39,863 bases of DNA from positions 1-39,863 of the forward strand of contig MCGO01000286.1 in the NCBI GenBank assembly GCA_002104985.1, given 5' to 3'. Of the stretch, positions 9,833-22,827 are shown in pieces; the stretch's first letter is position 1, and each line of letters begins with the position of its first letter. The notes beneath the pieces were generated by a model. The model had not been told where the DNA came from and searched no databases. It saw nothing but the letters and a program-made list of their open reading frames with translations. The DNA comes from Rhizoclosmatium globosum. Its lineage: Eukaryota > Chytridiomycota > Chytridiomycetes > Chytridiales > Chytriomycetaceae. Both the position numbers and the translations under genes were made by a program.

Positions 9833-11483
9833 TCACGCTTTTGCAAAGAGCAAGGATGCATTCGTCCCACCAAATCCAAAACTGTTTGAAAGTGCTGCAC
9901 GCACTGCCTTGCCCCGTTGAGCTTCTCCTCTGATGTAATTTAACGTGAATTCTTCCGCCAGCGTTTCCAAGTTGAGGTGTGTGGGACAATATCCTAGTAT
10001 CCGGGTTGAGCAACCTACGTACCCATCAAACTCAAATACTCAGGGACTACATGATACACAGACAAATAGCAAAATAGCCTCCACAGACCCAGCAGCCCCC
10101 AATAAATGCCCTGTAGCACCTTTCGTACTACTCACTGCAACACGATGCTCCCCAAAAACGCGTTTAATAGCCCTCGTCTCCGCCAAATCCCCTTGCTCCG
10201 TGGAAGTTGCATGCGCATTCACATAATCCACATCTCCGGCTTCATTCCACCCGTCTCCAACGCCCGAAGCATAGCCCTCCCAGCCCCATCTCCGTCATCA
10301 GGCGGCGAAGTATATGGAACCCATCCCTGTCAAACCATACCCCTTCAACTCCGCGTAATACGCGCACCTCTTGCTAAAGCGTGTTCCCGCTCTTCAAGAA
10401 CAACGATACCAGCACCTTCACCCATCACGAAGCCGTCACGCCCGGCGTCGAAGGGCGGCAAGAGCGTTCAGGTGTGTCGTTGTATTTTGTTGCGAGTGAT
10501 TTTGCGCGACAGAAGCCGGCGAGGGAGAGTGGGGTAATGGAGGATTCTGTTCCGCCTGCAAGGATTACGTCTGCGTCGCCGTGTTGGATGAAACGGGATG
10601 CGTCGCCAATTGCATGGGCACCTGTTGCACAGGCTGTTGAGACGGCGTGGTTGGGACCCTGGATTTTGGGGTACGTGGGTTGGTTTCAGTTGATGGAATC
10701 CTTCAAGTGCTCTCTCTTCCTGTTTTTTATCCAACTTTCTGATTCCGTAGTTTATATTCTTTCCTTGTTCGTCGATCCATCAAGTTCCTGAATTCATTCA
10801 TTTGCAATGATTGAACGCACCATAAAGTTGTATCGAATAGAAATATTTCCAGCCGCCATATTAACGAGAGTCTTTGGCACAAAGTATGGGCTGACTTTCT
10901 TGTAGCCCTGGTTGACGTGGATGTGAGGTTAGCAAGACAAAGTGATCATAGGACTTGTAAACCTTTTCATGAAAGCTTCTGGCCGTTTCAGCAATCTCAT
11001 CGAGACACCCGATTCCAGATCCAATGCAAACACCCTAGTAAGCAAGTACGCATGTTTAGATGATACACGGAAATCTTAAGTGGATGGGCTGCATACCGTT
11101 CGCTGCTTCAGCTTCACATCCTCGGGAAACCAGTTTGCATCTTCCAAAGCCTGATGGGCAGCGGCATAGGCAAAGTGCATGAAGGGGGTGGTCTTAGTCA
11201 AGTCCTAGTTGGGTACTTGATGTCATACCACCAATCCACCCAACCACCTTCAAATCAAATCAAAACAAACAAATCAAACAAACAAACAAACCGTCTTTGG
11301 CACATGGCTTTTGTGGTCGAACCCTTTCACTTGGCCAGCAACCCGCGATGGAAGACCTGCAAACGCCTCATCGGAAAGGCTGCCAATTCCGCACTTTCCT
11401 CCGATGAGCGCCTGCCACGACTGCGAAATTGTGTTGCCAAGTGGCGTGACTGCTCCAAGGCCGGTGACTACTACCCGTCGCAT
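9833..11483 (-). CDS. CEM1: Beta-ketoacyl-ACP synthase (KAS II type, mitochondrial), frame broken in the large exon
   Basis: Condensing enzyme that elongates acyl-ACP with malonyl-ACP; in fungi the stand-alone form (CEM1, human OXSM) serves mitochondrial fatty-acid synthesis and lipoate supply. It starts [16 protein letters not shown]. Exons 11483-11292, 11192-11097, 11034-10963 and 10907-10821 all join in phase 0; exon 5 begins at 10658 and the last starts near 9993. The catalytic cysteine is in [16 protein letters not shown] and the two histidines are in VNAHATST and [16 protein letters not shown]. The C-terminus is [17 protein letters not shown]. At least three single bases are missing in exon 5 ([15 protein letters not shown] and SPPDDGDG blocks), plus one near 9980. 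A targeting peptide is not obvious upstream of this ATG. Confidence 0.88.
11254..11291. repeat. AAAC/AAATC simple repeat in KAS intron 1
   Basis: A low-complexity run of AAATC and AAAC units lies at the 5' end of KAS intron 1 (11193-11291). On the coding strand it reads as GTTT repeats, so the intron starts with an unusual GTTTGT donor embedded in the repeat. Confidence 0.7.
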
Positions 11484-11625
11484 TCGATTTGTACTAAGTA
11501 AGTGAATTGAAAGAAAGCATTAGATTAATCTCTTCTCACACTTTGAACTCTATAAACTATGTATTCTGATTCGATGTGATCCGTCTATAGTTATGTCCTC
11601 TCCGTATATCAGCCGTCCTTTAATA

Positions 11626-11661
11626 TGATTGGGTTATTGTAAAATCCACAAATATGATTGG
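11626..11661. promoter_or_regulatory. Two TGATTGG (inverted CCAAT) boxes upstream of lectin 1
   Basis: TGATTGG occurs at 11626-11632 and 11655-11661, 63-98 bp before the lectin 1 ATG. CCAAT is the site of the NF-Y/HAP complex in fungi. The same heptamer recurs before lectins 2, 3 and 6. Confidence 0.5.
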
Positions 11662-11723
11662 AGTAACTGCAGCCTTTTGATTCGACACTGCAAAACAATA
11701 CCAAAAAAAAGCATCTCACAGAA

Positions 11724-12379
11724 ATGATCTCTCTTATCGCCCTGTCTTTGTTGGCTGTATCCGTTAAAGCAGACTTGCTCAGGACTGGGAGACTGGAATC
11801 CTGTCCAGAGTCTATTCCAATACGCGCCAGCTGTTGGCGGAGCTGTGACAGGAAACCTGTTCCTCAACTGCCTAAGGGCTCAAAACTGGATCCCACAGTG
11901 TACGCGTTTGAGTTCCCCCAATGGATTATACTCCCTTGTCCTTCAGGTACCATACCTGCTCTTTGTATTTGTGCGAAACTAACATGTTATCATAACATGT
12001 TAGCCTGACGGAAACGCTGTGATTTGTAAGTGTGCAAGACAGGACTCACCAATTATACTAACTGTTGTTGCAGATTCCTCATGGTACCAATCCAACTGTA
12101 ACTACGGCCAAGGATGTGTTTCAAGCACATGTAAATACTTATTATGCGATATCTACTTGTTCTAACATCGCTATAGGGAGCACATCAACCTACAATACAA
12201 AAGCGCAAGCCATCCAACTCATGAACGGGCGATTCCAGGTTGCTCAGAACCCAAATGCAAACGCGGTATGGGACTCTGGAACTCAAGGCTCAGCGTCAGG
12301 AACGTTGTTGTGTATGCAGAATGATGGGAACTTGGTGGTCTACGACGGAAACACTGTTGTTTGGGCTCTGACACACTGA
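11724..12379 (+). CDS. Secreted bulb-type (mannose-binding) lectin 1, one frame break
   Basis: About 167 residues once one extra base near 11774 is removed: signal peptide MISLIALSLLAVSVKA, then the core GDWNPVQSLFQYAPAVGG. Exons are 11724-11946, 12004-12025, 12074-12130 and 12177-12379. The bulb-lectin sugar motif QxDxNxVxY appears twice: LQ|PDGNAVI|Y, built from exons 1, 2 and 3, and MQNDGNLVVYDG. Cysteines flank the domain (NCL, QCTRLS, CNYGQGCVSS, LLCM). Exon 1 should be 222 nt as in lectin 2 but is 223, which locates the insertion. Known members of the fold bind D-mannose; here that is inferred. It is presumably secreted, and its role (adhesion, wall, recognition) is unknown. Intron 1 carries a large inverted repeat. 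Confidence 0.82.
11979..12003. repeat. Perfect inverted repeat over branch point and 3' splice site
   Basis: CTAACATGTTAT (11979-11990) and ATAACATGTTAG (11992-12003) are exact reverse complements around a single C. The left arm begins with the likely branch point (CTAAC) and the right arm ends at the TAG acceptor of lectin 1 intron 1. Confidence 0.9.
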
Positions 12380-12493
12380 TTTTTTGAAATTTCTTTTATA
12401 AATGATATACCCCCTTCGCATTGCTTTAAGAAGTAAACATGCTATTGTTTTATTTGAAAATGATGAGTGTCAAGAATTGAGTCCAAACTTGAA

Positions 12494-12604
12494 TGATTGG
12501 TCCATCCCACCACACCGCAGACAATGCACCCCTTGAGACGTCCATAGATATGATTGGATAATCAGTCAACACTTCAAATCACATCACCGCAACAATTTGA
12601 TTGG
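12494..12604. promoter_or_regulatory. Three TGATTGG boxes upstream of lectin 2
   Basis: TGATTGG occurs at 12494-12500, 12551-12557 and 12598-12604, with a further CCAAT (in GCCAATAAAAGG) near 12632 just before the ATG at 12706. Confidence 0.5.
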
Positions 12605-12705
12605 ATCAAATCAAAAGACAATGACGAGCCAATAAAAGGGGCAGGCATCCAACAATGGACATCTAAAAAAAGTGTATACCCTCCCTAAAAATACATTCTC
12701 AAAAG

Positions 12706-13443
12706 ATGCTTGTTTCCCTCCTCGTCAGTCTCTTTGCCGCGTCCGTGAATGCTCAGTGTGGGAACTTGGGGAACTGGAACCCAGTCTCAAGTTTGATGCA
12801 GTACAACTCTGCGGCTGGCAGTGCCGTCACGGGAAACACTTTCCTCACGTGTCTTGTCGCGCAGAACTGGATTCCTCAGTGTACGAGATTAAGCGCTCCT
12901 AATGGACAGTTTGCTCTTGTTCTTCAGGTATGTTTTCGAGTATTCTATAGAATCGATGAGTCTTAATTTATATCGGTTATATTTTCGTGTGAAGCCTGAC
13001 GGAAACGCGGTTATTTGTAAGTTTATCCGCACTCTTGAAATCGTAGTTAACCTGACGGTCATACAGACAATGTTTGGTACCAATCAACATGTAATTACAA
13101 TCAAGGTTGTGTCTCAAGTACTTGTAAGTCCCTTTGCCCTTCACGTTACGCGTATTTTGCATGTTGAACTTGTGCTTGAAGGGAGCACTGGAACGTACAA
13201 CACTGGTGCAGGTGCCATTCAACTCAACAACGGAAGATTCCAAGTGAATCAACAGCCAAGCTCCCAATCACGATGGGACTCGGGAACTCAAGGGTCTGCC
13301 TCTGGAACTTTGTTGTGTATGCAGGTAAATACTATTCTCTATTTCTTTGTGATATTCTTATTAACTGATTATTTGTACATTAGAATGACGGAAACTTGGT
13401 CGTCTACGATGGAAACAGTGTTGTCTGGGCGTTGAACCGTTAA
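12706..13443 (+). CDS. Secreted bulb-type lectin 2
   Basis: An intact 167-residue member of the array. Exons 12706-12927, 12995-13016, 13067-13123, 13182-13324 and 13384-13443 join without error. Signal peptide MLVSLLVSLFAASVNA is followed by CGNLGNWNPVSSLMQYN. Sugar-binding motifs are LQ|PDGNAVI|Y and MQ|NDGNLVVYDG (bars mark introns). Exon 2 is only 22 nt (PDGNAVI plus one base). Unlike lectin 1 it has a fourth intron, placed directly after the Gln of the second motif. Six cysteines are conserved with neighbours, suggesting disulfides in an extracellular protein. Confidence 0.9.
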
Positions 13444-13529
13444 TTTTGAGCTTTACTTTATTATTGGAGATCATATACCCTATTTCTACATCTTCAATAC
13501 TTTTATTTCGAGAGATATTAATGTCAATA

Positions 13530-13576
13530 TGATTGGTTATGTATTCTGATTGGGAGTAATCGCCACTTTTGATTGG
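13530..13576. promoter_or_regulatory. Three TGATTGG boxes upstream of lectin 3
   Basis: TGATTGG occurs at 13530-13536, 13547-13553 and 13570-13576, 89-135 bp before the lectin 3 ATG, in the same orientation as at lectins 1 and 2. Confidence 0.5.
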
Positions 13577-13664
13577 TCATATATCAATTCCAGTCGAAAT
13601 AGAAGCGATATAGAAGCGATATAGAAGCATAAACTCAAGAAAGAAAAAAGTACACGCCAATTAC

Positions 13665-14364
13665 ATGTCTGCCTTCGTTGTCATCGTCGCTCTATTTGCA
13701 TCCACTATTAATGCGCAATGCGGAAACTTGGGAAACTGGAATCCAGTCACAAGCTTGCTTCAATATAACCCAGCATCAGGAGGTGCTATTACAGGAAACT
13801 CGTACCTTAACTGCCTCAGAGCCCAGAACTGGATTTCACAGTGCACAAGATTGTCCGCTCCTAACGGACAGTATGCGCTTGTGCTTCAGGTATGTATTGG
13901 CATTGTTCATATTCTTCGTTTTTTGAAACCCCTGAATTACTTTGTTTACGTGTGTCCAGCCGGACGGTAATGCCGTGATTTGTAAGTCAAGCTTCCCACT
14001 TTAACTTTTTCGGACTATGTCTGAGTATTGCCCCAAAACACAAATCAGACAACGTCTGGTACCAAGGAACATGCAACTACGGAAACGGATGCGTCTCAAG
14101 CACATGGAGCACGGGAACATGGAACACAGGAGCTGGAGCTATTCAACTCAACAATGGACGTTTCCAAATCAACCAACAACCGAATTCGGGCTCGAGATGG
14201 GATTCTGGAAGTCAAGGGTCTGCTTCGGGTACTCTTCTTTGTATGCAGGTAAAGTAAAACACTTAACTTTAAACTTTAAGTTAATCGAATTCATTCTTTA
14301 TTAGAATGATGGAAACTTGGTCGTGTATGACGGAAGCAGTGTTGTTTGGGCGTTGAACCGTTAA
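13665..14364 (+). CDS. Secreted bulb-type lectin 3
   Basis: Intact, 168 residues. Exons 13665-13889, 13960-13981, 14049-14248 and 14305-14364. Signal peptide MSAFVVIVALFASTINA is followed by QCGNLGNWNPVTSLLQYN. The 22-nt exon 2 and the intron after MQ are kept, but the intron that splits the STW codon in lectins 1 and 2 is absent, so exons 3 and 4 are fused. Closest relative by sequence is lectin 2 (ending VVWALNR in both). Another CCAATCA (14415-14421) follows it, towards lectin 4. Confidence 0.9.
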
Positions 14365-14612
14365 TTAGGACTTAGTATTGCTGAACTCGTTTTTCTTACT
14401 TTTGTCTCTTCATACCAATCAAAATGCGAATACATTGTTTAATGGAATACAATGGTTGTTTTTATAGCGATCTAATAATCAAACGGTCATTGTAGTACAA
14501 TGGGCGCTCGGCAACAATGGAGTGCATCATTTTGATTCGTTGATTTGTTTCCAAATAGAAAACACGACATCAAACCGGCATTAAATTAAAACAACACTTC
14601 ATCTTAACGGAA

Positions 14613-15356
14613 ATGAAGTTCCTGGTGTTCTTATTCGCTGCTTTCGCGGCTCTGGTATCTGCAGACGGCGGGTATCCTTGCAATAACTTGGCGGATTGGA
14701 ACGCAAAGTCTGTGTTTGATCAGTATCAAGACTTGCCGTATATGATGGCGACAGGTGACAGTACGGGCTTTAAGACTTGTTTGTTGGCGACCAACGCGAT
14801 AACGACGTGTAAGAGGATTAGGAATCCTGCGGGGACTGCGATGCTCGCATTGCAGGTGGGTCTTTCGTTTGAGTCCACGTCTCAATCTAATACTTTTAAA
14901 TTATATTCTTAAGCCGGATGGAAATGCTGTTATCTGTATGTTGTGTATCCTTCTTGCACTTTATCACTAATGTATACTGCAGACGCAATTTGGTACGCGA
15001 CGACATGTAACTGGGTAATGTGAAACTAGGGTTGTCCAATTCTTAGAAGTCACCGCTTACTATATGATAGGGAGGTGGTTGTATTTCTTCCATTTGGAGT
15101 TCAGGAACATATGCCACAAACGCGCGTGCGATATGGAACAACAACGGCCGTTTCTATATTACCACAAGTGTTTACACAAACGGACCAAGCGTTTGGGATG
15201 CTGGAAAGACAGGATCGATTTTTGGGACACAGCTTTGTCTTCAGGTAACTTGCATTCCTTTAACCTTAAAACCTAATACTTTCAATATAGAATGATGGAA
15301 ACTTGGTTTTGTATGATACTGGAGGTACAGTCGTTTGGGCGGCTGGGTCTCATTAA
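14613..15356 (+). CDS. Secreted bulb-type lectin 4 (divergent)
   Basis: Intact, 178 residues. Exons 14613-14855, 14914-14935, 14983-15014, 15071-15244 and 15291-15356. Signal peptide MKFLVFLFAAFAALVSA, then DGGYPCNNLADWNAKSVFDQY. Motifs are LQ|PDGNAVI|Y and LQ|NDGNLVLYDT. Its third intron falls after CNW, a different place from lectins 1 and 2, and the following exon starts GGGCISSIW. It is the most divergent member and sits between the two subfamilies (lectins 1-3 and 5-6). Confidence 0.87.
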
Positions 15357-15534
15357 TTTCTTCAGTCTTTTCTTCTGCTGTGGCTTCTGAAATAAAAATG
15401 CCATTAATATTGTTCTCTAACAATTGATTTGTATTTTTGGTGACGTTGCTGCTGGCCAATGTTCCAAAAATAGACAACACTTTAAAAGCCGTTCAACCCA
15501 GCTTATTACGTTGGCATAGAAAGTACATCTGAAA

Positions 15535-16167
15535 ATGCGTTTCTTCAAGCTTGCTACTGTTACAGTTTTGGCTATGAGTCAAGGCACGAGTGCTCAAACC
15601 CAATGTGAAAACTTGGGCACTTCGCAGCCGTCCTGGAAGCTGAACTCGCAATATGCGAGCGTTCCAGGATACGCTATTAAGAGTGACTCATTCAAGAATT
15701 GTTTGCAGCCTTACTTTACTGCTTCTACCTGTGCGAAACTCTCCAACCCGGCGGGTACGAATCAACTCGTTATGCAGGTGCGGCTGCTACTACTTTTACA
15801 AATAACTAAACTTATATAATAGCCTGACGGTAATGCCGTAATTTATAGCGGTAAGGTTTTCATTCATAAGAATTCCGGTATAACTTATACCTATGAAATT
15901 TTAAGTCTGGTATTCCTCCAACTGCAACATGGGCGGAGGATGTGTTTCGCCAACTTGGAGTACTCAAACTTGGAACCGCCCTGGTTGTCTTTCCGTGTGC
16001 AGGATGGCCAATTCGTTCTTTCCACCCAAGATTTGAGTGGACAAATTATTTGGCGCGTTCCTGGGTATGCTTCGACTGGGGCTTCACAACTTTGTATGCA
16101 GAATGATGGTAATCTTGTTCTTTACGTTGGCGATGTTGCTGTTTGGGCGTCTGGAACCTACCACTAA
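15535..16167 (+). CDS. Secreted bulb-type lectin 5, one frame break
   Basis: About 177 residues if one T missing near 15981 (PGLSF block) is restored. Exons 15535-15777, 15823-15850 and 15906-16167. Signal peptide MRFFKLATVTVLAMSQGTSA, then CENLGTSQPSWKLNSQY. The micro-exon is 28 nt here, six longer than in lectins 1-4, shifting the second intron from the Tyr codon to the codon after YS. The second motif MQNDGNLVLYVG is not interrupted. Conserved cysteines: NCLQPY, TCAKLSNP, CNMGGGCVSP, LCMQ. Confidence 0.82.
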
Positions 16168-16264
16168 ATGTGTTGGTCTAACGAATTTTGCGGATTTCAA
16201 TGTTTTTTTTTGCTTTGTCTCTTTGTTGCTGATGGTGGTGATTAAAATAGTGAGATGAAGGAAG

Positions 16265-16288
16265 TGATTGGGATTGGTTATTGATTGG
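16265..16288. promoter_or_regulatory. TGATTGG boxes upstream of lectin 6
   Basis: TGATTGG at 16265-16271 and 16282-16288 with a third ATTGG between them, 71-94 bp before the lectin 6 ATG. Confidence 0.5.
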
Positions 16289-16358
16289 TCAAGTAAAACA
16301 ATGAATAGTACCAACCCGAATTCAACCTTTTAGAAAAACTATTCTTGCATATTATTAA

Positions 16359-16981
16359 ATGCCTTCATTAACCGTCCTTGTCCTCGTTGCGTTAAGTGGA
16401 ATCCAAGGAGCTCTCGCTCAAACATGTGAAAACCTTGGAAGCTGGCAGCCATCGTGGAAGCTGAACGCGCAATACACGAGCACACCAGGATACACCATCA
16501 AGGGAGATTCATTCAAAAATTGTTTGCAGCCTTACTATTCTGCACCACCTTGTGCAAAACTCAGTAATCCTGCTGGAACATCACAACTCTTGATGCAGGT
16601 TCGATACATGTTATTGTTCATTAAGCTGGTTTTAATCTTAAATAATTAAGCCCGATGGTAACGCGGTTATTTACAGTGGTTAGTTGATACCTTTTTGCTT
16701 CCCAGAACTTACCCTTTTCAATAGTTTGGTACGCAACAAATTGTAACCAAGGTCGTGGCTGTGTCTCGCCAATTTGGAGTTCTCAGACATGGAACAAGCC
16801 AGGTCTCTCGTTTCGTGTTCAGGATGGTCGTTTTGTTCTTTCAACAACCCCAGATTTAAGTGGACAAGTTGTTTGGGGTACCAAAGCAGGATCTGTCGCT
16901 GGTACGCAACTGTGTATGCAAAATGATTCGAATTTAGTTTTGTACGATGGAGCTACCCCGGTTTGGGCCAGTGGAAATTAA
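16359..16981 (+). CDS. Secreted bulb-type lectin 6
   Basis: Intact, 174 residues. Exons 16359-16598, 16651-16678 and 16725-16981. Signal peptide MPSLTVLVLVALSGIQGALA, then CENLGSWQPSWKLNAQY. It shares the 28-nt second exon and the lack of later introns with lectin 5, so these two form a subfamily. First sugar motif is LMQ|PDGNAVIYS; the second reads MQNDSNLVLYDG, with Gly replaced by Ser. It ends VWASGN. Confidence 0.9.
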
Positions 16982-17115
16982 CCCAAGTTATTGCCTTTTT
17001 TTTTTTAAAAAAATGTTCGATGATACCCAGCCTTAACATGGCGAATAAATTGTTCTCTGAGTTTTGATTCTTCAATAATAAATCTGCAGAGTAGACTTGA
17101 CAAATCTGCTCAAAA

Positions 17116-20100
17116 ATGGACCAATCAACCACAGGACTTCCCAAACGAGGAAACGCCGGCGGAGGACGGTGAGTTTATTTATGTCAACTATTAAGCTTAA
17201 TTACTTCCAGCCTCGGTGGGGGATTCCTTGGGCTTGCAATGACAGCACAAGCAGCAAACTCAAACCACTTCGAAGCACCTTCAATCCGATCGAAAAACGC
17301 GCTTCAGTCACACACAAACACAAACTCGACAGCGGCCGCAATGATGCAATCGCAGCGCCTTCCTAAACAGGCTTTCAGGTTTGACAGCTCGAACCATGTC
17401 GCAGATATTCTAAGATTGCCAAACAGTTCGATGGCTGCTTCCCATTCAACGGCCGTGGTGTCGGGAACCAAAAGCATGGCTGGAGTCGCACTTGCTCAGA
17501 GTCAGCCTTCGAATGTGACAGTGCTGGATGAGGAAGGGAATGATGTCACGCCAGTCAGTCTCCTTGCCACAAAGGGAGGCCACTTTAAGCATCCAATGAT
17601 GCAGGGCATGGACATGATGAGTGCGGTGAAGGAGAGTGTGTCGGATGTTCTGAACGAGCTGGAATCCATGAACATGGCTTCTTGGAACAGCTCGAATTTT
17701 GGTGGAAGACACAGCGCGTCGGCGAATAGTCGTGCGTCTGATATCTCTGAATCTGATGACAAGGACGACTCGGCGTCAGTTTCCAGTTCGAATGAATCAC
17801 TTCATGGTTCGTATAATTATTACGTTTTATTGGGTTTTCTCAACTAAAGCTGTTAATCAGGGGTAAATCAGGATGGAAAAGCCGAAGCTGTGAAAGGATC
17901 GAGTGACAGTGTCGACAAGCGTGTCAACAAGATTGACCCGCAAGACAGCCACAAAATCCTTCATATTCGCCTCAAAGAAACGGAAAATATCATCTTATTG
18001 AATTTGCCGTCACTCGCCGTTTGTCCCGACTTTCTCGAAGAGGTTGCGAAAGTGAAGGAAGCAAACTCGAACTACACAGAAGTAAAGCCTATCACACGAT
18101 GGATCAACTACTAAATCTCTCTCGCTAGCTTTGCGCAACAAAAGCCAACAATGAAAACTTCACCGACCGTGGAATGCAAACGATCAATGCACCGAAGAAG
18201 AACAAAGATGTCCAGGCATCTGGTCCCTCGTTCGCGTCGTCTGAATGCCAGGCCTCTCAATGGGATATTTACGATGCATACAACACAAATTCTGGATCAG
18301 TTCGACCGGAAGAACAGTTAAGTCTCACACACTCTCTCTAACTGACACAACTAATACGTCTTGCTTTTCCAGCGAATCACATATTGGGACCGAAGATTCT
18401 TCAGCTCAAGGATCTACAAGCGCTACTACCATCGCAAATCAACGAGCTCTCTCCCAGATGCTTGCCGCGGGATCTGGATCTATCGCTGCTATCCGGTCCA
18501 ATTACGCGTCCACACAAATTGCACAATCAATGTCGATGGATGGTTCCGAATCAGAACGCTATAGTACGACTGGTCCCGGAGGTATGGTTGGTGAAGGCGG
18601 AGAGTCACAAACGGATTCAAGTGAAAAGGATGCTGCTTTATTGGCAACGGTGAGCTGAAAACGCGGGAGTTAACGAAAACCTGACGAAATCTACGATTAG
18701 CTCGACCAAGATAGTTTAAAACATTCTCTTCTCATTATGGAACGCGCTGTGGTCGGAAACAACTACGAGAACAAACTCATCATGTATCGAAACATCCAAA
18801 AGCCTCAAGACTTGCCTCCATCTGCACGACCCAAGACCAAAGATTCCGGAGAAGAAGGCGAAGATGAAAACGATGAAGGTGAATTGATTCCTCTCTTTAT
18901 AGTTCGACCCGTTGATGTCTTTTTTTTTCGCTACAGAAATCATTGAGGACGACGAAGAAGAGGAAGAGTCATATGGAGCACACATTCCAACTTTGAATGC
19001 ATTGTGGTCGTATCGATGTGAAGTTACTCGAGGTAGATCTGTCATGTATTTGGCGTGGAACAAAGAAAACGAAGACATCCTGGCTGTGGCGTATGGAGAG
19101 AATAAGCATGCCGCGTCTCCACATTTGGGTCTGTTGCTCGTTTGGTCTTTGAAGAATCCCGAGGTAACCTAAGACTTCAACTGATTTTAGCTCATCAAAG
19201 CATTTTAGTGGCCGGAACGTATCTATAGATCGGCTCAACCAGTTACATCTGTTGACTTCTCAAAGTTCACTCCAAACCTTCTTGCCGCTGGTTTCGCTGA
19301 TGGTCGAATTGCAATCTACGACGTGCGTCAAAAGACGGATGCAGCAGCTCTGGACAACAGGTAAAACAAACCATTGCGTACTTCTCTTATATCTTACGCG
19401 CACTAGTCACATTGCTGGAAAGCATCGTGACCCAGTATGGGAGTTGAAATGGATCGAACGAGAACATGGAATGGGTGACGATCAGGCCAAGGCTGAGTCT
19501 TTGGTCTCGATTTCTACCGATGGTCGGGTGTGTCAATGGCAGATCCGCAAAGGATTTGAACATGCAGGTAGGGCACTCTGACTTAATTGGGTGTAACGAC
19601 GCTTACATTGATTTCCACAGACCTTATGGTTCTGAAACGTGTAACCAAGCAAGCACCTGAAAGCGGAACCGGCGCACATTCAAGTCGAGAGGGTAGTGGA
19701 TCGCATGGAAAAGCTTTGATTTCTCGACAGGCGGGAGGACTCTGTTTCGATTTCAACTCAAAAGACCGAAACATGTAACAACACCTTTCAACTCCACATT
19801 ATCACTAATATTTTACTTTACGTAGATATATTCTTGGAACAGAAGACGGTCACATCCACCGCTGCTCCGTCTCATACAACGAACAATACCTGCAGACACA
19901 ATTCGGACACACAGGACCAGTATACAAAGTCAAGTGGTCGCCCTTCTTACCAAATGTATTTTTGTCGTGTTCGGCGGATTGGACTGTGCGGTTATGGGAT
20001 TCGGAAGAGGAGTCATGTGCTTTCAAGTTCCAATCTGGAAAAGTGAGTTCCGGGTTCAGTCTTTTATGCTAAGAATACAATGTAGGACGGAATCACAGAC

Positions 20101-20433
20101 ATTGCATGGTCCCCAACAAACGCGACCATGTTCAGTTGTGTCTCAAACGATGGTCGTCTTGAAGTCTGGGACCTCAAGCATTCAGTACTGGATCCAATTG
20201 TTATCCACACTGTTTTGGATCGACAGTTGACAAGTCTCATTTTCGGGTCAAAGTCATCGTGTATTCTCATTGGCGATGATTCTGGATCTGTGACCGTGTT
20301 CAACCTCAAGAAACCTGCGTCCTCATCAAAGAGACACGAAGTTCCTGATGTTGCTCTTACACCAGAAGAACAGGCAGCACAACTAGACTCTGTGTTGAAG
20401 AACAGAAACCAAATGGCAAAGCCGTCCGAATAA
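17116..20433 (+). CDS. DNAI4: Axonemal dynein intermediate chain, WDR78/DNAI4 type
   Basis: WD-repeat subunit of an inner-arm axonemal dynein, needed for flagellar beating. Twelve exons join in phase to 923 residues: 17116-17168, 17211-17806, 17861-18081, 18129-18316, 18373-18649, 18701-18878, 18937-19163, 19209-19360, 19407-19567, 19621-19774, 19826-20042, 20086-20433. The N-terminal third is low-complexity and Ser-rich. A family block GMQTINAPKKNKDVQ precedes WDIYDAY. WD repeats run from ALWSYRCEV: MYLAWNKENEDILAVAYG, LLLVWSLKNP, TSVDFSKFTPNLLAAGFADG, VWELKWIE, SISTDGRVCQWQIRKG, GHTGPVYKVKWSPFLPN, SADWTVRLWD, DIAWSPTNATMF and GRLEVWDLKHS. An acidic stretch (DDEEEEESY) lies before the propeller. 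The match to WDR78 rather than DNAI1/2 rests on the MQT.NAPKNKDVQ block. Confidence 0.9.
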
Positions 20434-20604
20434 TAACATCTTCCACCTTTTCAATCTGATAAATAATAAACTCAAAATAGATGAATCGTAAGATGCAAAG
20501 TCAACATAACTTTTTATTTTTTTTAAGTCAAAGGCATTCCTCCCCCGAGGAACAAACTGCGATATTAGATACAGTTTAAAAACAAGTTATCAGATGGGCG
20601 ATAT

Positions 20605-22827
<2,223 letters not shown>

